Part shown: one piece after another, positions 16,439 to 25,776 of the stretch
Layout of the letters: each line of letters begins with the position of its first letter
Numbering within the stretch: position 1 is the stretch's first letter
Assembly: GCF_003258315.1 (NCBI RefSeq)
Contig: NZ_CP030032.1
Location: forward strand, 2,060,001 to 2,124,000
Reading direction: 5' to 3'
Source of the DNA: Bradymonas sediminis
Lineage (GTDB): Bacteria; Myxococcota_A; Bradymonadia; Bradymonadales; Bradymonadaceae
Length of the DNA: 64,000 bases
Made by a program: the position numbers and the translations under genes
Notes under the pieces: generated by a model
The model's input: only the letters and a program-made list of their open reading frames with translations
Databases searched by the model: none
What the model was told of the DNA's origin: nothing

Positions 16439-19400
16439 ATGTGGATTTCAGACAAGGCCATCGAGCGGCCCATCACGACCATCGCGGCGATGCTCACCCT
16501 GGTCATCTTCGGGGTGGTCGCGCTCCTGGTGCTCGAGGTGAATGAGTTCCCCGAGGTCGAACCGCCGGTGGTCAGCGTGTCGATTCCCTACCCGGGCGCG
16601 TCGCCCCAGAGCGTGGAGCGCGACCTGGTCGACCCGGTCGAAGACGCCATCGCGGCGATCGAGGGCGTCGCGAAGCTGCGCTCCACGTCGCTTGACGGCT
16701 TCGCCTTGCTCATCGTCGAATTCGAGTTCGGCACCGACCTGGACCGCTCCACCCAAAATATCCGCGACGCCATCTCGCAGCAACGCCGCGACCTTCCGCT
16801 CGAGATGGAAGAGCCGATCATCACCCAATTCGACCTCGATATGCTCCCCATCGTCTCGCTGACGCTGTCCTCAGAGAAGCATACGGTCGAGGAATTGAGC
16901 GCGATGGCGGACCCCAAGATTACCGGCGATTTGCAGGGAATCACCGGCGTCGCCGAGGTTCAATTGCGCGGCGATGTCGAGCCCGCGATGAAGGTCGACC
17001 TCGACCCACACGCCATGGAGTCGGTGGGCGCGACCGCCGCCCAGGTCATCGGCGCGCTTCGCTCGGCCAACCTCGCCGCGCCGGTCGGCCGGGTTAATAG
17101 TGAATTTGAAGAGCGCACGATTCGGCTGCAGGCCAGGCTCGAGGCGGCGAGGAACTTCTCGGAGGTTGTGGTCGCGCGCGAGGGCACAAGCGTGCACCGA
17201 CTCGGCGCGCTGGCGACGGTGCACGCGGGCCACGAGGAGGCCCGCTCGCTGGCCTATTATAACGATGAGAAGGCCGTCGGCATCGACATCATCAAGACCA
17301 CCGGGGCGAGCACGACCACGGTGAGCGACGCGGTGCTCGCCCGGGTGGAGCGACTTCGGCCGACGCTCCCCAGCGGCGTGGAGTTGCAGGTGGTGCGCAA
17401 CTCCGGCACCGACGTCCAGGACTCGGTGCGCTCGGTGCAGATGACCCTGCTGGAAGGGGCGATTCTGACGATCATCGTCGTCTTCCTCTTTTTAAACTCC
17501 TGGCGAAGCACCGCCATCACCGCGCTGGCGCTGCCGGTGAGCGTCCTGGCGAGCTTTATCGCGGTGTGGGCGTTCGGGTTTTCGCTCAATACGATGAGCT
17601 TGTTGGGGCTCTCGCTCGCCATCGGTCTGCTCATCGACGACGCCATCGTGGTGCGCGAGAATATCGTGCGCCATATGGAGATGGGCAAAGATGAATATAT
17701 CGCGGCGCGCGACGGCACCGCCGAGATCGGGCCTGCGGTCGCGGCCATCACCATGGCGATTATCGTGGTCTTTGTGCCGATCGCCTTTATGGGCGGGCTG
17801 TCGGCGCAGTGGCTCGGCCCGATGGCGCTGACCATCGCCGCGGCCGTATTCGTGTCGCTCTTCGTGTCGTTTTCGCTCGACCCGATGCTGTCTGCGTATT
17901 GGAAGGACCCCGAGATTCGCCAGGGAAAACGCAAATGGCTGGGCCATAAAATCGAGCGCTTCAACGCCTGGCTCGACGGGCAAACAAAGGGATATCAGCG
18001 CCTGGTGGGATGGGCGCTTGGGCACCGATTGATCATTGTCATTATCACCGCGGTCTCCTTTGGCGCCGCGCTCGCTTTGCCAGCGACGGGGATGGTGGGG
18101 GTGAGCTTTTTCCCGACGCTGAACACCTCAAATTTCACCATCTCAATCCTCACACCGGCGGGCTCGTCGCTCGAATATACCCGCCTCAAAGTCCTCGAGG
18201 CGGCCAAGATTGCGCGCCATCAGGAGTCGGTTGAATATACCTACACGACGATCGGCGGGGAGGGCGATACGGTCGATGAGGCGACTATTTTTGTGAAGTT
18301 GGCCCCGAAGTCCGAGCGCAGTATTACCCAATCGGAGGTCGCCAAGCGCACCCGTGACGCCATCGATCATCTGGTCGGCGTGGACGCGTCGATCAGCAGC
18401 GGCGGGCCCGGCGGCCCGGGAAAGGAGCTCCAAATTCAGCTTATTGGCCCCGATATCGAGGAGCTAAACCGCATCGCAGAGCAGGCAAAAGAGCGGGTGA
18501 GCACCGTCGCCGGGGCGGTCGACGTGTCGCTGTCGACCCGCGGGCGGCGCCCCGAATACCAGGTCGATATTGACCGCGACCTCGCCGCGACCCTGGGGCT
18601 AAGCGTGGGGCAGGTCGCCGAGGCGCTGCGCCCGGCATTCGCGGGCGTGGACGCCGGGGATTGGGTCGACGCCGGCGGACAGACCCGCAACGTCCGGGTG
18701 CGCTACGCCCCGCAATTTCGCGCCAACGAGGGCGACCTCAGCGCGATGCCACTGCTGGTCGCGGGCGCGCCCGGCGAGGCTGCGCGCATCATCAGCCTCG
18801 GCGAGGTTGCGCGCACCCGCCAATTCGACGGGCCGGGGCGCATCGAGCACCTGGACCGCGACCGCATCGTCACCGTCGAGGCCAACACCCAGGACCGCCC
18901 GATGAGCGCGGTCGTTCAGGATATCGAGGCCAAGATGGCCGAGATCGATTTCCCCGAGGGCTATTCCTATCAGCAGGGCGGCAACGTCGAGGACCAACGC
19001 GACGTCTTTCGGCGCATGCTCATCGCCCTCGCCGTGGGGGTGCTGATGATGTACCTGCTGCTCGTGGTCCAATTCTCAAGCTTCGTCGAACCGCTGCCCA
19101 TCCTCATCTCATTGCCGCTGTCGCTCATCGGCGTAATGGTCGCGCTGGTGCTCACCGGCACCACGCTCAACCTGATGAGCATGATCGGCGTGGTCCTATT
19201 GATGGGCATCGTGGCCAAGAACGCCATCCTTTTAGTCGACTTCGCCAAATGGTCGCAAAAGGAGGGCATGGACATTGAGGAGTCGATCATCGAGGCCGGC
19301 GGCGTGCGCCTTCGCCCCATCCTCATGACCAGCGTGGCCATCATCGCGGGCATGTTGCCGGTGGCCATCGGCGGAGGCGAGGGCGGGGAGTTCCGCGCGC

Positions 19401-19576
19401 CGCTGGGCATCGCGGTCATCGGCGGCGTCATCACCTCGACGATTCTGACCCTGCTGGTCATCCCAACTTTTTATGACATCGTGGTGCGCACGCGGATGTG
19501 GCTGGCGAGTCGGCTGGGCAAGGGCGAAGACGATATTGAGGCGCCGGGTGATATCGCCGATGAGGGGTCGCATTAG
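16439..19576 (+). CDS. RND-family efflux transporter, inner-membrane pump
   Basis: 1045 residues, standard for AcrB/MdtB-type HAE1 pumps. It has twelve transmembrane helices split by two large periplasmic loops. The start MWISDKAIERPI matches the family N-terminus. The proton-relay pair Asp400-Asp401 (LIDDAIVV) lies in TM4 and Lys927 (GIVAKNAILLVDFA) in TM10, so it should be an active proton/drug antiporter. The sequence is closer to the wider HAE1 group than to AcrB itself. It is the second gene of an operon with the lipoprotein adaptor and ends at a bidirectional terminator. Confidence 0.95.
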   Translation: MWISDKAIERPITTIAAMLTLVIFGVVALLVLEVNEFPEVEPPVVSVSIPYPGASPQSVERDLVDPVEDAIAAIEGVAKLRSTSLDGFALLIVEFEFGTDLDRSTQNIRDAISQQRRDLPLEMEEPIITQFDLDMLPIVSLTLSSEKHTVEELSAMADPKITGDLQGITGVAEVQLRGDVEPAMKVDLDPHAMESVGATAAQVIGALRSANLAAPVGRVNSEFEERTIRLQARLEAARNFSEVVVAREGTSVHRLGALATVHAGHEEARSLAYYNDEKAVGIDIIKTTGASTTTVSDAVLARVERLRPTLPSGVELQVVRNSGTDVQDSVRSVQMTLLEGAILTIIVVFLFLNSWRSTAITALALPVSVLASFIAVWAFGFSLNTMSLLGLSLAIGLLIDDAIVVRENIVRHMEMGKDEYIAARDGTAEIGPAVAAITMAIIVVFVPIAFMGGLSAQWLGPMALTIAAAVFVSLFVSFSLDPMLSAYWKDPEIRQGKRKWLGHKIERFNAWLDGQTKGYQRLVGWALGHRLIIVIITAVSFGAALALPATGMVGVSFFPTLNTSNFTISILTPAGSSLEYTRLKVLEAAKIARHQESVEYTYTTIGGEGDTVDEATIFVKLAPKSERSITQSEVAKRTRDAIDHLVGVDASISSGGPGGPGKELQIQLIGPDIEELNRIAEQAKERVSTVAGAVDVSLSTRGRRPEYQVDIDRDLAATLGLSVGQVAEALRPAFAGVDAGDWVDAGGQTRNVRVRYAPQFRANEGDLSAMPLLVAGAPGEAARIISLGEVARTRQFDGPGRIEHLDRDRIVTVEANTQDRPMSAVVQDIEAKMAEIDFPEGYSYQQGGNVEDQRDVFRRMLIALAVGVLMMYLLLVVQFSSFVEPLPILISLPLSLIGVMVALVLTGTTLNLMSMIGVVLLMGIVAKNAILLVDFAKWSQKEGMDIEESIIEAGGVRLRPILMTSVAIIAGMLPVAIGGGEGGEFRAPLGIAVIGGVITSTILTLLVIPTFYDIVVRTRMWLASRLGKGEDDIEAPGDIADEGSH

Positions 19577-19593
19577 GTTGCACTCCATATAAA

Positions 19594-19630
19594 AAGGCGC
19601 GGCGCCTCCACTCGGGAAACGCCGCGCCTT
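19594..19630. terminator. Bidirectional terminator between the RND pump and EGF/RCC1 genes
   Basis: An 11-bp inverted repeat (AAGGCGCGGCG at 19594-19604 with its complement at 19620-19630) in a convergent gap, with A and T/C-rich flanks. Confidence 0.75.
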
Positions 19631-19658
19631 CTTCTAGCTCAACCCGAAAGCCCTGGGC

Positions 19659-22022
19659 TCAGGGCAAGGGGTCGTAGCCGAGGACCTCCGTGGGCGTTTG
19701 ACGCTGCGAAGTGTGACCCACGCCAAGTTGGCTGACGTTATTATAACCCCAGCAATAAAAGGAGTTGGTGTCGGTTGCGATGCCGCAGGTGTGCTGATTG
19801 GCGGCGGTGGCCATGTGCCAATCATCGAGGGATGCGCCGACGCGCGTCGGGTTCAGGACCATGGAAGGGTTGCAGGTCGCGTTGCCGATCTGGCATTGGT
19901 GATTAACGCCCCAGCAATACAATTGCCCCTGGGCAATGGCGCAGCTGTGGCCCTCGCCGACGCCGAGAGCCTCCCACCCCGAAATTGAGCTGCCGATCCG
20001 TTTAGGCGTGGGGCTATCGGTATGGGATCCATCGCCAATTTGTCCGATCGAGTTGTCTCCCCAACAATAGAGATGGCCCATACCGATCCCACCGCTGAAC
20101 GGAACTGGGCCGCCCGCTCGGACATCGCCGATGGCACAGCTATGATCGAGGCCGGCGTCGATTTTTCTCCATCGACGTGTCGTTGTTAGCTGCGTGGGTT
20201 CGTAGCGATCGACCGTCGTGCCGTCGCCAAGTCCGTAAAATTGGTTGTAGCCCCAGCAAAAGGCATATCCGTCACCGGCGATGCCGCAGGTATGGTAACT
20301 TCCCGCGCTGATCTCCTTCCAGTCGGTGCGACCGCCGACCTGGGTTGGGGTTAACCGGGTCTCTCCATTATTGCCTACGCCAAGCCCCAGTTGACCAGTT
20401 GCGTCCTCTCCCCAGCAAAAGAGCTCACCGCCGGCGACGCCACAGGTGTGCAGCCTGCCAGCGCTCACGCGCGTCCAATCGGCGCGCGCACCGATCTTTT
20501 TGGGCGTCGCGCTCGGGTCGCTCCCACCATCGCCGAGTCTGCCTTGACCAAATCCCCAGCAGAAGAGTTCACCGCCGGCGATGCCGCAGGTATGTACTTC
20601 TCCGGCGCTGATCCACTCCCAATCGCTGCGGGTTCCGACCCGGCGCGCGCGGTTGGTCGGCACCGAGACATTCTCGCCGAGGCCCAGTCGGGCCGTTCTG
20701 TGGAGATTGTCGCCCCAGCAAAATAACTGGCCCTGGGCGATGCCACAGACGTGCTCCTCACCGGCGTCGATCATAAAGACCACCGACTCGCACACACCGC
20801 TGGCGTTGAGCGCGTAGCCCGGCTCACACGCGCAGGTGTGGCCGCCCGGGGTGTTGGTGCAAATGCCGCCGGTGCCGCAAAGCACCGGGTTGTCGGCGCA
20901 CTCATCGACATCTTCGCAGACGCCGTTGGCGTTGAGCTGGTAGCCGGGCGCGCACGCGCAGGTGTGGCTGCCCGGGGTGTTGGTGCAGGTCCCGCCGGGG
21001 CCGCAGATGCTCGGGTTGTCGATGCACTCATTGATATCTTCGCACGCGCCGTCGGAGTTTAGCTCATAGCCGGGCGCACAGGTGCAGGAGTAGCCCTCGA
21101 CCTCGGGCACGCAGGTGCCGCCCGCGCCGCAGATATTCGGGTCCTCGGCGCAGGGGCCGATGGATTGGCACATGCCGTCGGCGTTGAGTTCGTAGCCCTG
21201 GGCGCAGGTGCAGGAATAGCCGTCTTCTTCGGGCACACAGGTGCCGCCGGGGCCACAGATCGCCGGGCCATTGGCGCACACGCCCACGCCTTCGCACACG
21301 CCGTCGCTATTAAGCTCATAGCCGTCGGCGCAGGTGCAGGAATAAGAGTCCGCCTGGGGTACACAGGTGCCGCCCGCGCCGCAGATATTCGGGTCCTCGG
21401 CGCAGGGGTCGAGGGCCTCACACACGCCATCGGCGTTTAGCTCATAGCCGGCGTCGCAGGTGCAGGAAGAGCCACCTGCTTCGTTGGCGCAGGTGCCGCC
21501 CGCGCCACAGATCGTCGGGTTTGCCACGCACTCGTCGATATCCTGGCAGTCCGTCCCTTCCGGGTTCAGCTCGTAGCCCTCGTCGCACGCGCAGGTATGC
21601 CCGTCGGAGGTATTTACGCAGTCGCCGTTGGAGCAGAGGCCGGCTTCGGCCTCACACGCACCCTCGGTAGGCGCGCAGACCGAGACGCCGTTGACCTCGG
21701 CGACCTCGAAGCCCTCATCACACTCGCAGGTGAACCCCTCGTCGGCCTCCAGGCAGGTTCCGTTCTCGCAGGAGTCCGCCTGGCAAGCGGGCGTATCGGG
21801 CGCGACACACTTTCCGTCGACCTCCTCGAAGCCCGCTTTGCACGGGCCGCATTCGGGCTGGTCGAGGTCCTCGCACACGCGATTCTGACTCGCGCAAGCC
21901 TGCACGGGGCATTGATAGGCGCTGCGCGATGCCACGTCGTCGGCGCAAGCGCTCAGCCACATACATTGCAATATCAAAATTGAACTGAGTAAAAACCATC
22001 TGTTTTTCAAGGGAGTCTCCAT
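19659..22022 (-). CDS. Secreted lipoprotein with EGF-like repeats and an RCC1-type beta-propeller
   Basis: 787 residues from ATG 22022, which gives a signal peptide and lipobox (LSAC); the longer frame to 22121 has none. After the lipid anchor come about nine Cys-rich EGF-like repeats (to about residue 370), several of the calcium-binding type (DINECIDNPSICGPGGTC...). The C-terminal half has about seven RCC1/BLIP-like blades with the recurring pattern HTCGIA-x-GELFCWG. Inferred role: a surface-exposed protein for binding or adhesion. RCC1 here says nothing about Ran or GTPase function. Repeats within the EGF part are highly similar at DNA level, so copy number may vary by recombination. An RCC1 remnant of the same kind lies at 34.1-34.6 kb. 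Confidence 0.85.
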   Translation of the reverse strand: METPLKNRWFLLSSILILQCMWLSACADDVASRSAYQCPVQACASQNRVCEDLDQPECGPCKAGFEEVDGKCVAPDTPACQADSCENGTCLEADEGFTCECDEGFEVAEVNGVSVCAPTEGACEAEAGLCSNGDCVNTSDGHTCACDEGYELNPEGTDCQDIDECVANPTICGAGGTCANEAGGSSCTCDAGYELNADGVCEALDPCAEDPNICGAGGTCVPQADSYSCTCADGYELNSDGVCEGVGVCANGPAICGPGGTCVPEEDGYSCTCAQGYELNADGMCQSIGPCAEDPNICGAGGTCVPEVEGYSCTCAPGYELNSDGACEDINECIDNPSICGPGGTCTNTPGSHTCACAPGYQLNANGVCEDVDECADNPVLCGTGGICTNTPGGHTCACEPGYALNASGVCESVVFMIDAGEEHVCGIAQGQLFCWGDNLHRTARLGLGENVSVPTNRARRVGTRSDWEWISAGEVHTCGIAGGELFCWGFGQGRLGDGGSDPSATPKKIGARADWTRVSAGRLHTCGVAGGELFCWGEDATGQLGLGVGNNGETRLTPTQVGGRTDWKEISAGSYHTCGIAGDGYAFCWGYNQFYGLGDGTTVDRYEPTQLTTTRRWRKIDAGLDHSCAIGDVRAGGPVPFSGGIGMGHLYCWGDNSIGQIGDGSHTDSPTPKRIGSSISGWEALGVGEGHSCAIAQGQLYCWGVNHQCQIGNATCNPSMVLNPTRVGASLDDWHMATAANQHTCGIATDTNSFYCWGYNNVSQLGVGHTSQRQTPTEVLGYDPLP

Positions 22023-22331
22023 GACAATAAAATGGGAGAATTGCGCAAAAATTGGTGCAAAAACCGACGCGCGGGGTGGGGGTTGAAGCAAACGTGTCGC
22101 CGGCGAGCGAATACGCCCCAATGCCCGTGTATACGGGCAGCGGACAAAACCCTGTCGCCATTATTTTATCATTAAGGGCCTGATAATCCCCGTCAAGCGA
22201 GATAAACTTCACTTATACGCAAAAGTCAGACGCCTGCGCGAATTCATCCGAAATGCCACCAAATTTGCGCCGAATTTGCGCCAATCTCGCGAGCTGGTCT
22301 TTCGGCGACGAGACGTCGCTCGCTCGACAAC

Positions 22332-22582
22332 TCACCCGATATGCACCACCACGCGCCGCCGGTGCGGGCGCGTGCGGTGCTCCCACACATAGACGCCTTG
22401 CCAGGTGCCCAGCGCCGCGCGCCCGTCGACCACCGGGATCGACAAGCTCGTGGCGGTCAGCGCCGCCTTGATATGAGGCGGCATATCGTCCGGGCCCTCG
22501 TGGGTGTGGGTGTAGAGCGGGTCATTCTCGGGAACGTGGCGGGGGCCATCCAGGCCTCGAGGTCGCGCCGGGCGCTGGGGTC
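22332..22582 (-). pseudogene. Truncated, frameshifted partial copy of yjbQ
   Basis: This 251-bp stretch matches the last 249 bp of the intact yjbQ gene (23554-23802) in the same orientation with few mismatches. Homology begins exactly at the stop codon (TGA here, TAG in the intact copy) and breaks off after GGGGTC. About the first 53 codons are missing. A 2-bp insertion (GCGGGGGCC instead of GCGGGCC, near 22540) shifts the frame. No start codon or ribosome binding site is available. It cannot make a working protein. It marks a partial duplication or an integration or recombination scar. Confidence 0.88.
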
Positions 22583-22601
22583 CAATTCCGCCGGGATGCT
22601 C

Positions 22602-22613
22602 GGGGGGGGGGGG
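22602..22613. repeat. Homopolymer of 12 G
   Basis: An uninterrupted run of twelve G just beyond the break in the yjbQ fragment. Such tracts slip easily during replication and sequencing. It is not inside an intact gene here. Confidence 0.9.
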
Positions 22614-22651
22614 TTCGAGCAGTGAAGTTAGGCCACAAAATCACATTTTAA

Positions 22652-22990
22652 TTATACTAAATCTATTGGGAAAAGATCGTCTAACGAGACCCCGTCCGCC
22701 TGCTGTTCAGCGTCCTCGCGACTGTAGTGAAACGAGGGGCAGCTGTTCCGGAACATATGCTTAAGTCGTAACTTCAGCATGGAAATGCCCATCATATGCG
22801 CCTGCCATTTGTCGGCTCCGAAAGCGTATACTTCTGCTCCTCCCCCCTCATCCATACGAATACATAAAGCGACCCGCGCCTCCGCCTCCCTCACAAGTTC
22901 GGGATAGCCCAAAAGAAGGGTTAATTTTGTCACATTGTCGGACGTTGGCTCGCACGCGTAGAGCGTCTGTTTTACAAGACAGTTATCCAT
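22652..22990 (-). CDS. Small unknown protein, paralog of its upstream neighbour
   Basis: 112 residues with an AAGGAG site eight bases before the ATG at 22990. It aligns end to end with the product of 23022-23375, sharing LYACEP/LYAYDL, LLLGYPELVR/ISLGFPEKVR, GADKWQA/GIDAWQA, SMLKL/SLLKL, SFHYSR/SFHFSR with AEQQ, and DDLFP/DEIFP. No signal peptide or membrane segment. The G-x-D-x-WQA pattern recalls small DUF6968-like or immunity-like proteins, but I cannot confirm the family. Local base composition is poorer in GC than the neighbours, consistent with acquired DNA. No toxin gene is adjacent. Confidence 0.7.
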   Translation of the reverse strand: MDNCLVKQTLYACEPTSDNVTKLTLLLGYPELVREAEARVALCIRMDEGGGAEVYAFGADKWQAHMMGISMLKLRLKHMFRNSCPSFHYSREDAEQQADGVSLDDLFPIDLV

Positions 22991-23021
22991 TTAAGACTCC
23001 TTTTCATAAAAAAAACGCGAC

Positions 23022-23375
23022 TTAAGGGCCTTTTTTGAAACGATCTTTCGGAAAAATTTCATCGAAGACTACCTCTTCAGTTTGCTGCTCTGCGCCGCTG
23101 CGCGAGAAGTGAAATGAAACGACTCTTTTCTGAAACAATAATTCCACTTCGAGCTTAAGCAGGGAAATGGCGGTCATAAGGGCTTGCCAGGCATCGATAC
23201 CCACACCGTGCCGGCCCTCACAACTCACTCCATCGGTAAGGACAATCCGATACGACGCGCGCCAAAGCGCGTCGCGCACTTTCTCTGGAAACCCAAGAGA
23301 TATCGTAATTTCAGTGATTTCTTCGGTGGCCAGATCATATGCGTATAGCGTTCGGTATGCCAATGATTCCATCAT
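23022..23375 (-). CDS. Small unknown protein, tandem paralog
   Basis: 117 residues. A GAGGTG site precedes two consecutive ATG codons at 23375. It is related along its full length to the next gene (22652-22990), 31 bp downstream, so the two arose by tandem duplication and are probably co-transcribed. The core pattern is an N-terminal beta-rich part, GVGIDAWQALMTAISLLKL (helical), then SFHFSRSGAEQQ and an acidic tail ending DEIFP. Probably cytoplasmic. Function unknown; an immunity-like or DUF6968-like family is one guess. The pair sits between the yjbQ fragment and the intact yjbQ. Confidence 0.7.
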   Translation of the reverse strand: MMESLAYRTLYAYDLATEEITEITISLGFPEKVRDALWRASYRIVLTDGVSCEGRHGVGIDAWQALMTAISLLKLEVELLFQKRVVSFHFSRSGAEQQTEEVVFDEIFPKDRFKKGP

Positions 23376-23553
23376 ATTTCACCTCGCCTGCTTAGGCTAT
23401 TCAAACAAAAGCTAATCACCGTCGACGCTCACTTCGAATGCTGCCCCAGTGTTCAATATCGTTATTGAACCGAATTAAACCGCTACTGGGCGATATTTTA
23501 AGGTCTTATAACTTCTCAGAAACGCTTCATCAAAGCCGCGCGGCAACCATCAC

Positions 23554-23964
23554 CTACCCAATATGCACCACAACGCGCCGCCGGTGTGCGCGCGTGCGGT
23601 GCTCCCACACATACACGCCTTGCCAGGTACCGAGCGCCGCGCGCCCGTCGACCACCGGGATCGACAAGCTCGTGGCGGTCAGCGCCGCCTTGATATGAGA
23701 CGGCATATCGTCCGGGCCCTCGTGGGTGTGGGTATAGAGTGGGTCGTTTTCGGGCACGTGGCGGGCCATCCAGGCCTCGAGGTCGCGCCGAGCGCTGGGG
23801 TCGGCGTTCTCCTGAATCGTGAGGCTTGCAGACGTGTGCTGGATAAAGACCGTGCACAGCCCGGTGTGGGCGCCGCTGTCGGCGACCAGCGCCTGGATGC
23901 GCTCGGTGATTTCGTGCAACCCCTGACGGGGCGTGTCGATGGTGATTGTTTTGGTATAGCTCAT
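23554..23964 (-). CDS. yjbQ: YjbQ/UPF0047 family protein
   Basis: 136 residues from ATG 23964; the longer frame to 24102 adds a non-conserved N-terminus and lacks support. The UPF0047 core is complete: VFIQHTSASLTIQENADP, THEGPDDMPSHIKAAL, and SIPVVDGRAALGTWQGVY followed by WEHR. Members form trimers with a His-rich putative active site. E. coli YjbQ can supply thiamine-phosphate synthase activity, but the physiological role is unsettled. It is divergent from the AbgT-type transporter gene. A broken copy of its 3' two-thirds lies 1.2 kb downstream (22332-22582). Confidence 0.92.
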   Translation of the reverse strand: MSYTKTITIDTPRQGLHEITERIQALVADSGAHTGLCTVFIQHTSASLTIQENADPSARRDLEAWMARHVPENDPLYTHTHEGPDDMPSHIKAALTATSLSIPVVDGRAALGTWQGVYVWEHRTRAHRRRVVVHIG

Positions 23965-24131
23965 CGTTTCTCCATTTTTGCCGGCGTAATTTACCGAAAA
24001 TAAAAGCCTGTTTACCTGAGACGCCTTGACGTCCCCATCGCGGATAAGGATTCTGGCGCGGTCCCGAGCTTTGCTATCGTGCGCCCCTAAAAGCAAGCGC
24101 ATTCGATTACTTATACCCAGCGAGTACCCCC

Positions 24132-25715
24132 ATGGCCGCCGACGCGCCGAACACCCCCGAATCTACGCCATCTAAAGATAATTTCGTGGTGCGCCAGCTG
24201 CACCGCATGGCCGAGATGGGCAACCGCCTGCCGGACCCGCTCACGCTCTTTGCCCTGATGGCGCTGGCGGTGGTCTTGGCGTCGGCCGCGCTGTCGGGCA
24301 CCAGCGTGACGGTGCTCGAGGGCACCCCGCAGGCGCAATCCCACGAGGTCCTAAGCCTGCTGAGCTGGGAGGGCATCCGCTGGATGTTCCTCAACGCCAT
24401 CGACAACTTCATGGGCTTTGCGCCGCTGGGCCCGGTGCTCACGGTGATGCTCGGCATCGGCATCGCCGAGCGCACCGGTTTTGTGACGATGGGCTTGCGG
24501 GTGCTGGTCGAGTCGGTGCCCAAAAGCCTGATCACCGCGACGCTTATCTTCGCGTGTGTCATGAGCTCGATGGTCGCCGACGCCGGTTATATCGTGCTCA
24601 CGCCCCTGGGCGCGCTGATCTTCGCCGGCCTGGGGCGCCACCCCATCGCCGGGCTCGCCGCGGCCTACGCGGGCGTCTCCGGCGGGTTTAGCGCCAACCT
24701 TTTGATCACCGGCTTGGACCCGATGCTCGCGCGCCTGACCGGCCAGGCCGCCCAGATCATCGACCCGAGCTATGCCGTCAACGCCACCTCAAATTATTAT
24801 TTCATGGTCGCCTCGACCGTCTTCGTGACCGCGGTGGGCACCTGGGTCACCACGAAATTTGTCGAGCCGATGCTCGGCGAGTGGGACCCGGCGCAGGCCT
24901 CGGAGCCGCTGGAGAGCGTGGAGGTGGTCGACGGCGACGAGCGCCGAAACTTCCTGATCTCGATGGGCGTCGCGGCCCTGGTCGCCGCCGGCATCGCCTT
25001 TCTGGGCGCCTGGAGCGGCTCGCCGCTGCGCGACCCCATCGCCGAGGGCGACCCGGCCATCAACACGCTCAACTCCTACTTCCAATCGGTCGAGGTCCTG
25101 ATCGCGCTGCTCTTTATGATCCCCGGCATCGTCTATGGCGTGCTCAATAAGAGCATCAAGAACGACAAAGACGTCGCCAAGATGGCCTCCGAGACCATGG
25201 GCACCATGGGCTCCTATATCGTGCTCGCCTTCGTCGCCGGGCAATTCATCGCGTATTTCTCCTGGTCGAAGATCGGCGTGGTCACGGCGGTCAAGGGCGC
25301 CATCCTGCTCGAGAGCCTCAACCTCAGCGGCATCGTGCTGCTGCTCGCCTTTATGGCCGTCAGCGCCGTGCTGAACCTCTTCGTGGGCAGCGCCAGCGCC
25401 AAATGGGCCTTTATGGCGCCCATTTTTGTGCCGATGCTGATGATGATGGACCTGAGCCCCGAGGCCGTCCAAGCCGCCTACCGTGTGGGCGACTCGGTCA
25501 CCAATATCATCACACCGCTGATGCCGTATTTGCCCATCATCATCGTCTTCGCCCAGCGCTACGTGAAGGATATCAAGATCGGCACCGTCCTCACCGTCAT
25601 GCTGCCGTACTCGGTGGCGTTTGCCATCGGCTGGTCGATTCTGTTCATCGTGTGGGTATTTTTGGGCATCCCGCTGGGGCCGGGCGTTGGGGTGAGCTAC
25701 GCGCCGATGCCGTGA
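24132..25715 (+). CDS. AbgT-family transporter
   Basis: 527 residues with about eleven hydrophobic helices and two re-entrant-like segments, matching the AbgT family (PF03806) in length and in conserved blocks such as ADAGYIVLTPLGALIFAGLG, AGVSGGFSANLLITGLDP and GSASAKWAFMAPIFVPMLMM. E. coli AbgT imports p-aminobenzoyl-glutamate. Neisseria and Alcanivorax homologs (MtrF, YdaH) export p-aminobenzoate or sulfonamides, so direction and substrate here are uncertain. It stands alone, divergent from yjbQ and convergent with the next unknown gene. The start at 24132 is supported by homology rather than a clear ribosome binding site. Confidence 0.88.
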   Translation: MAADAPNTPESTPSKDNFVVRQLHRMAEMGNRLPDPLTLFALMALAVVLASAALSGTSVTVLEGTPQAQSHEVLSLLSWEGIRWMFLNAIDNFMGFAPLGPVLTVMLGIGIAERTGFVTMGLRVLVESVPKSLITATLIFACVMSSMVADAGYIVLTPLGALIFAGLGRHPIAGLAAAYAGVSGGFSANLLITGLDPMLARLTGQAAQIIDPSYAVNATSNYYFMVASTVFVTAVGTWVTTKFVEPMLGEWDPAQASEPLESVEVVDGDERRNFLISMGVAALVAAGIAFLGAWSGSPLRDPIAEGDPAINTLNSYFQSVEVLIALLFMIPGIVYGVLNKSIKNDKDVAKMASETMGTMGSYIVLAFVAGQFIAYFSWSKIGVVTAVKGAILLESLNLSGIVLLLAFMAVSAVLNLFVGSASAKWAFMAPIFVPMLMMMDLSPEAVQAAYRVGDSVTNIITPLMPYLPIIIVFAQRYVKDIKIGTVLTVMLPYSVAFAIGWSILFIVWVFLGIPLGPGVGVSYAPMP

Positions 25716-25776
25716 CTCGAATCGGGACGTCCCGCTCGCGCGTCGCCGGTCGACGGCTCGGTGGGTATTGGGCTCC

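Noticed and set aside
22341-22625. Rightward open frame across the yjbQ fragment
   Set aside because: It is the antisense shadow of the duplicated yjbQ sequence; the same shadow exists over the intact copy.
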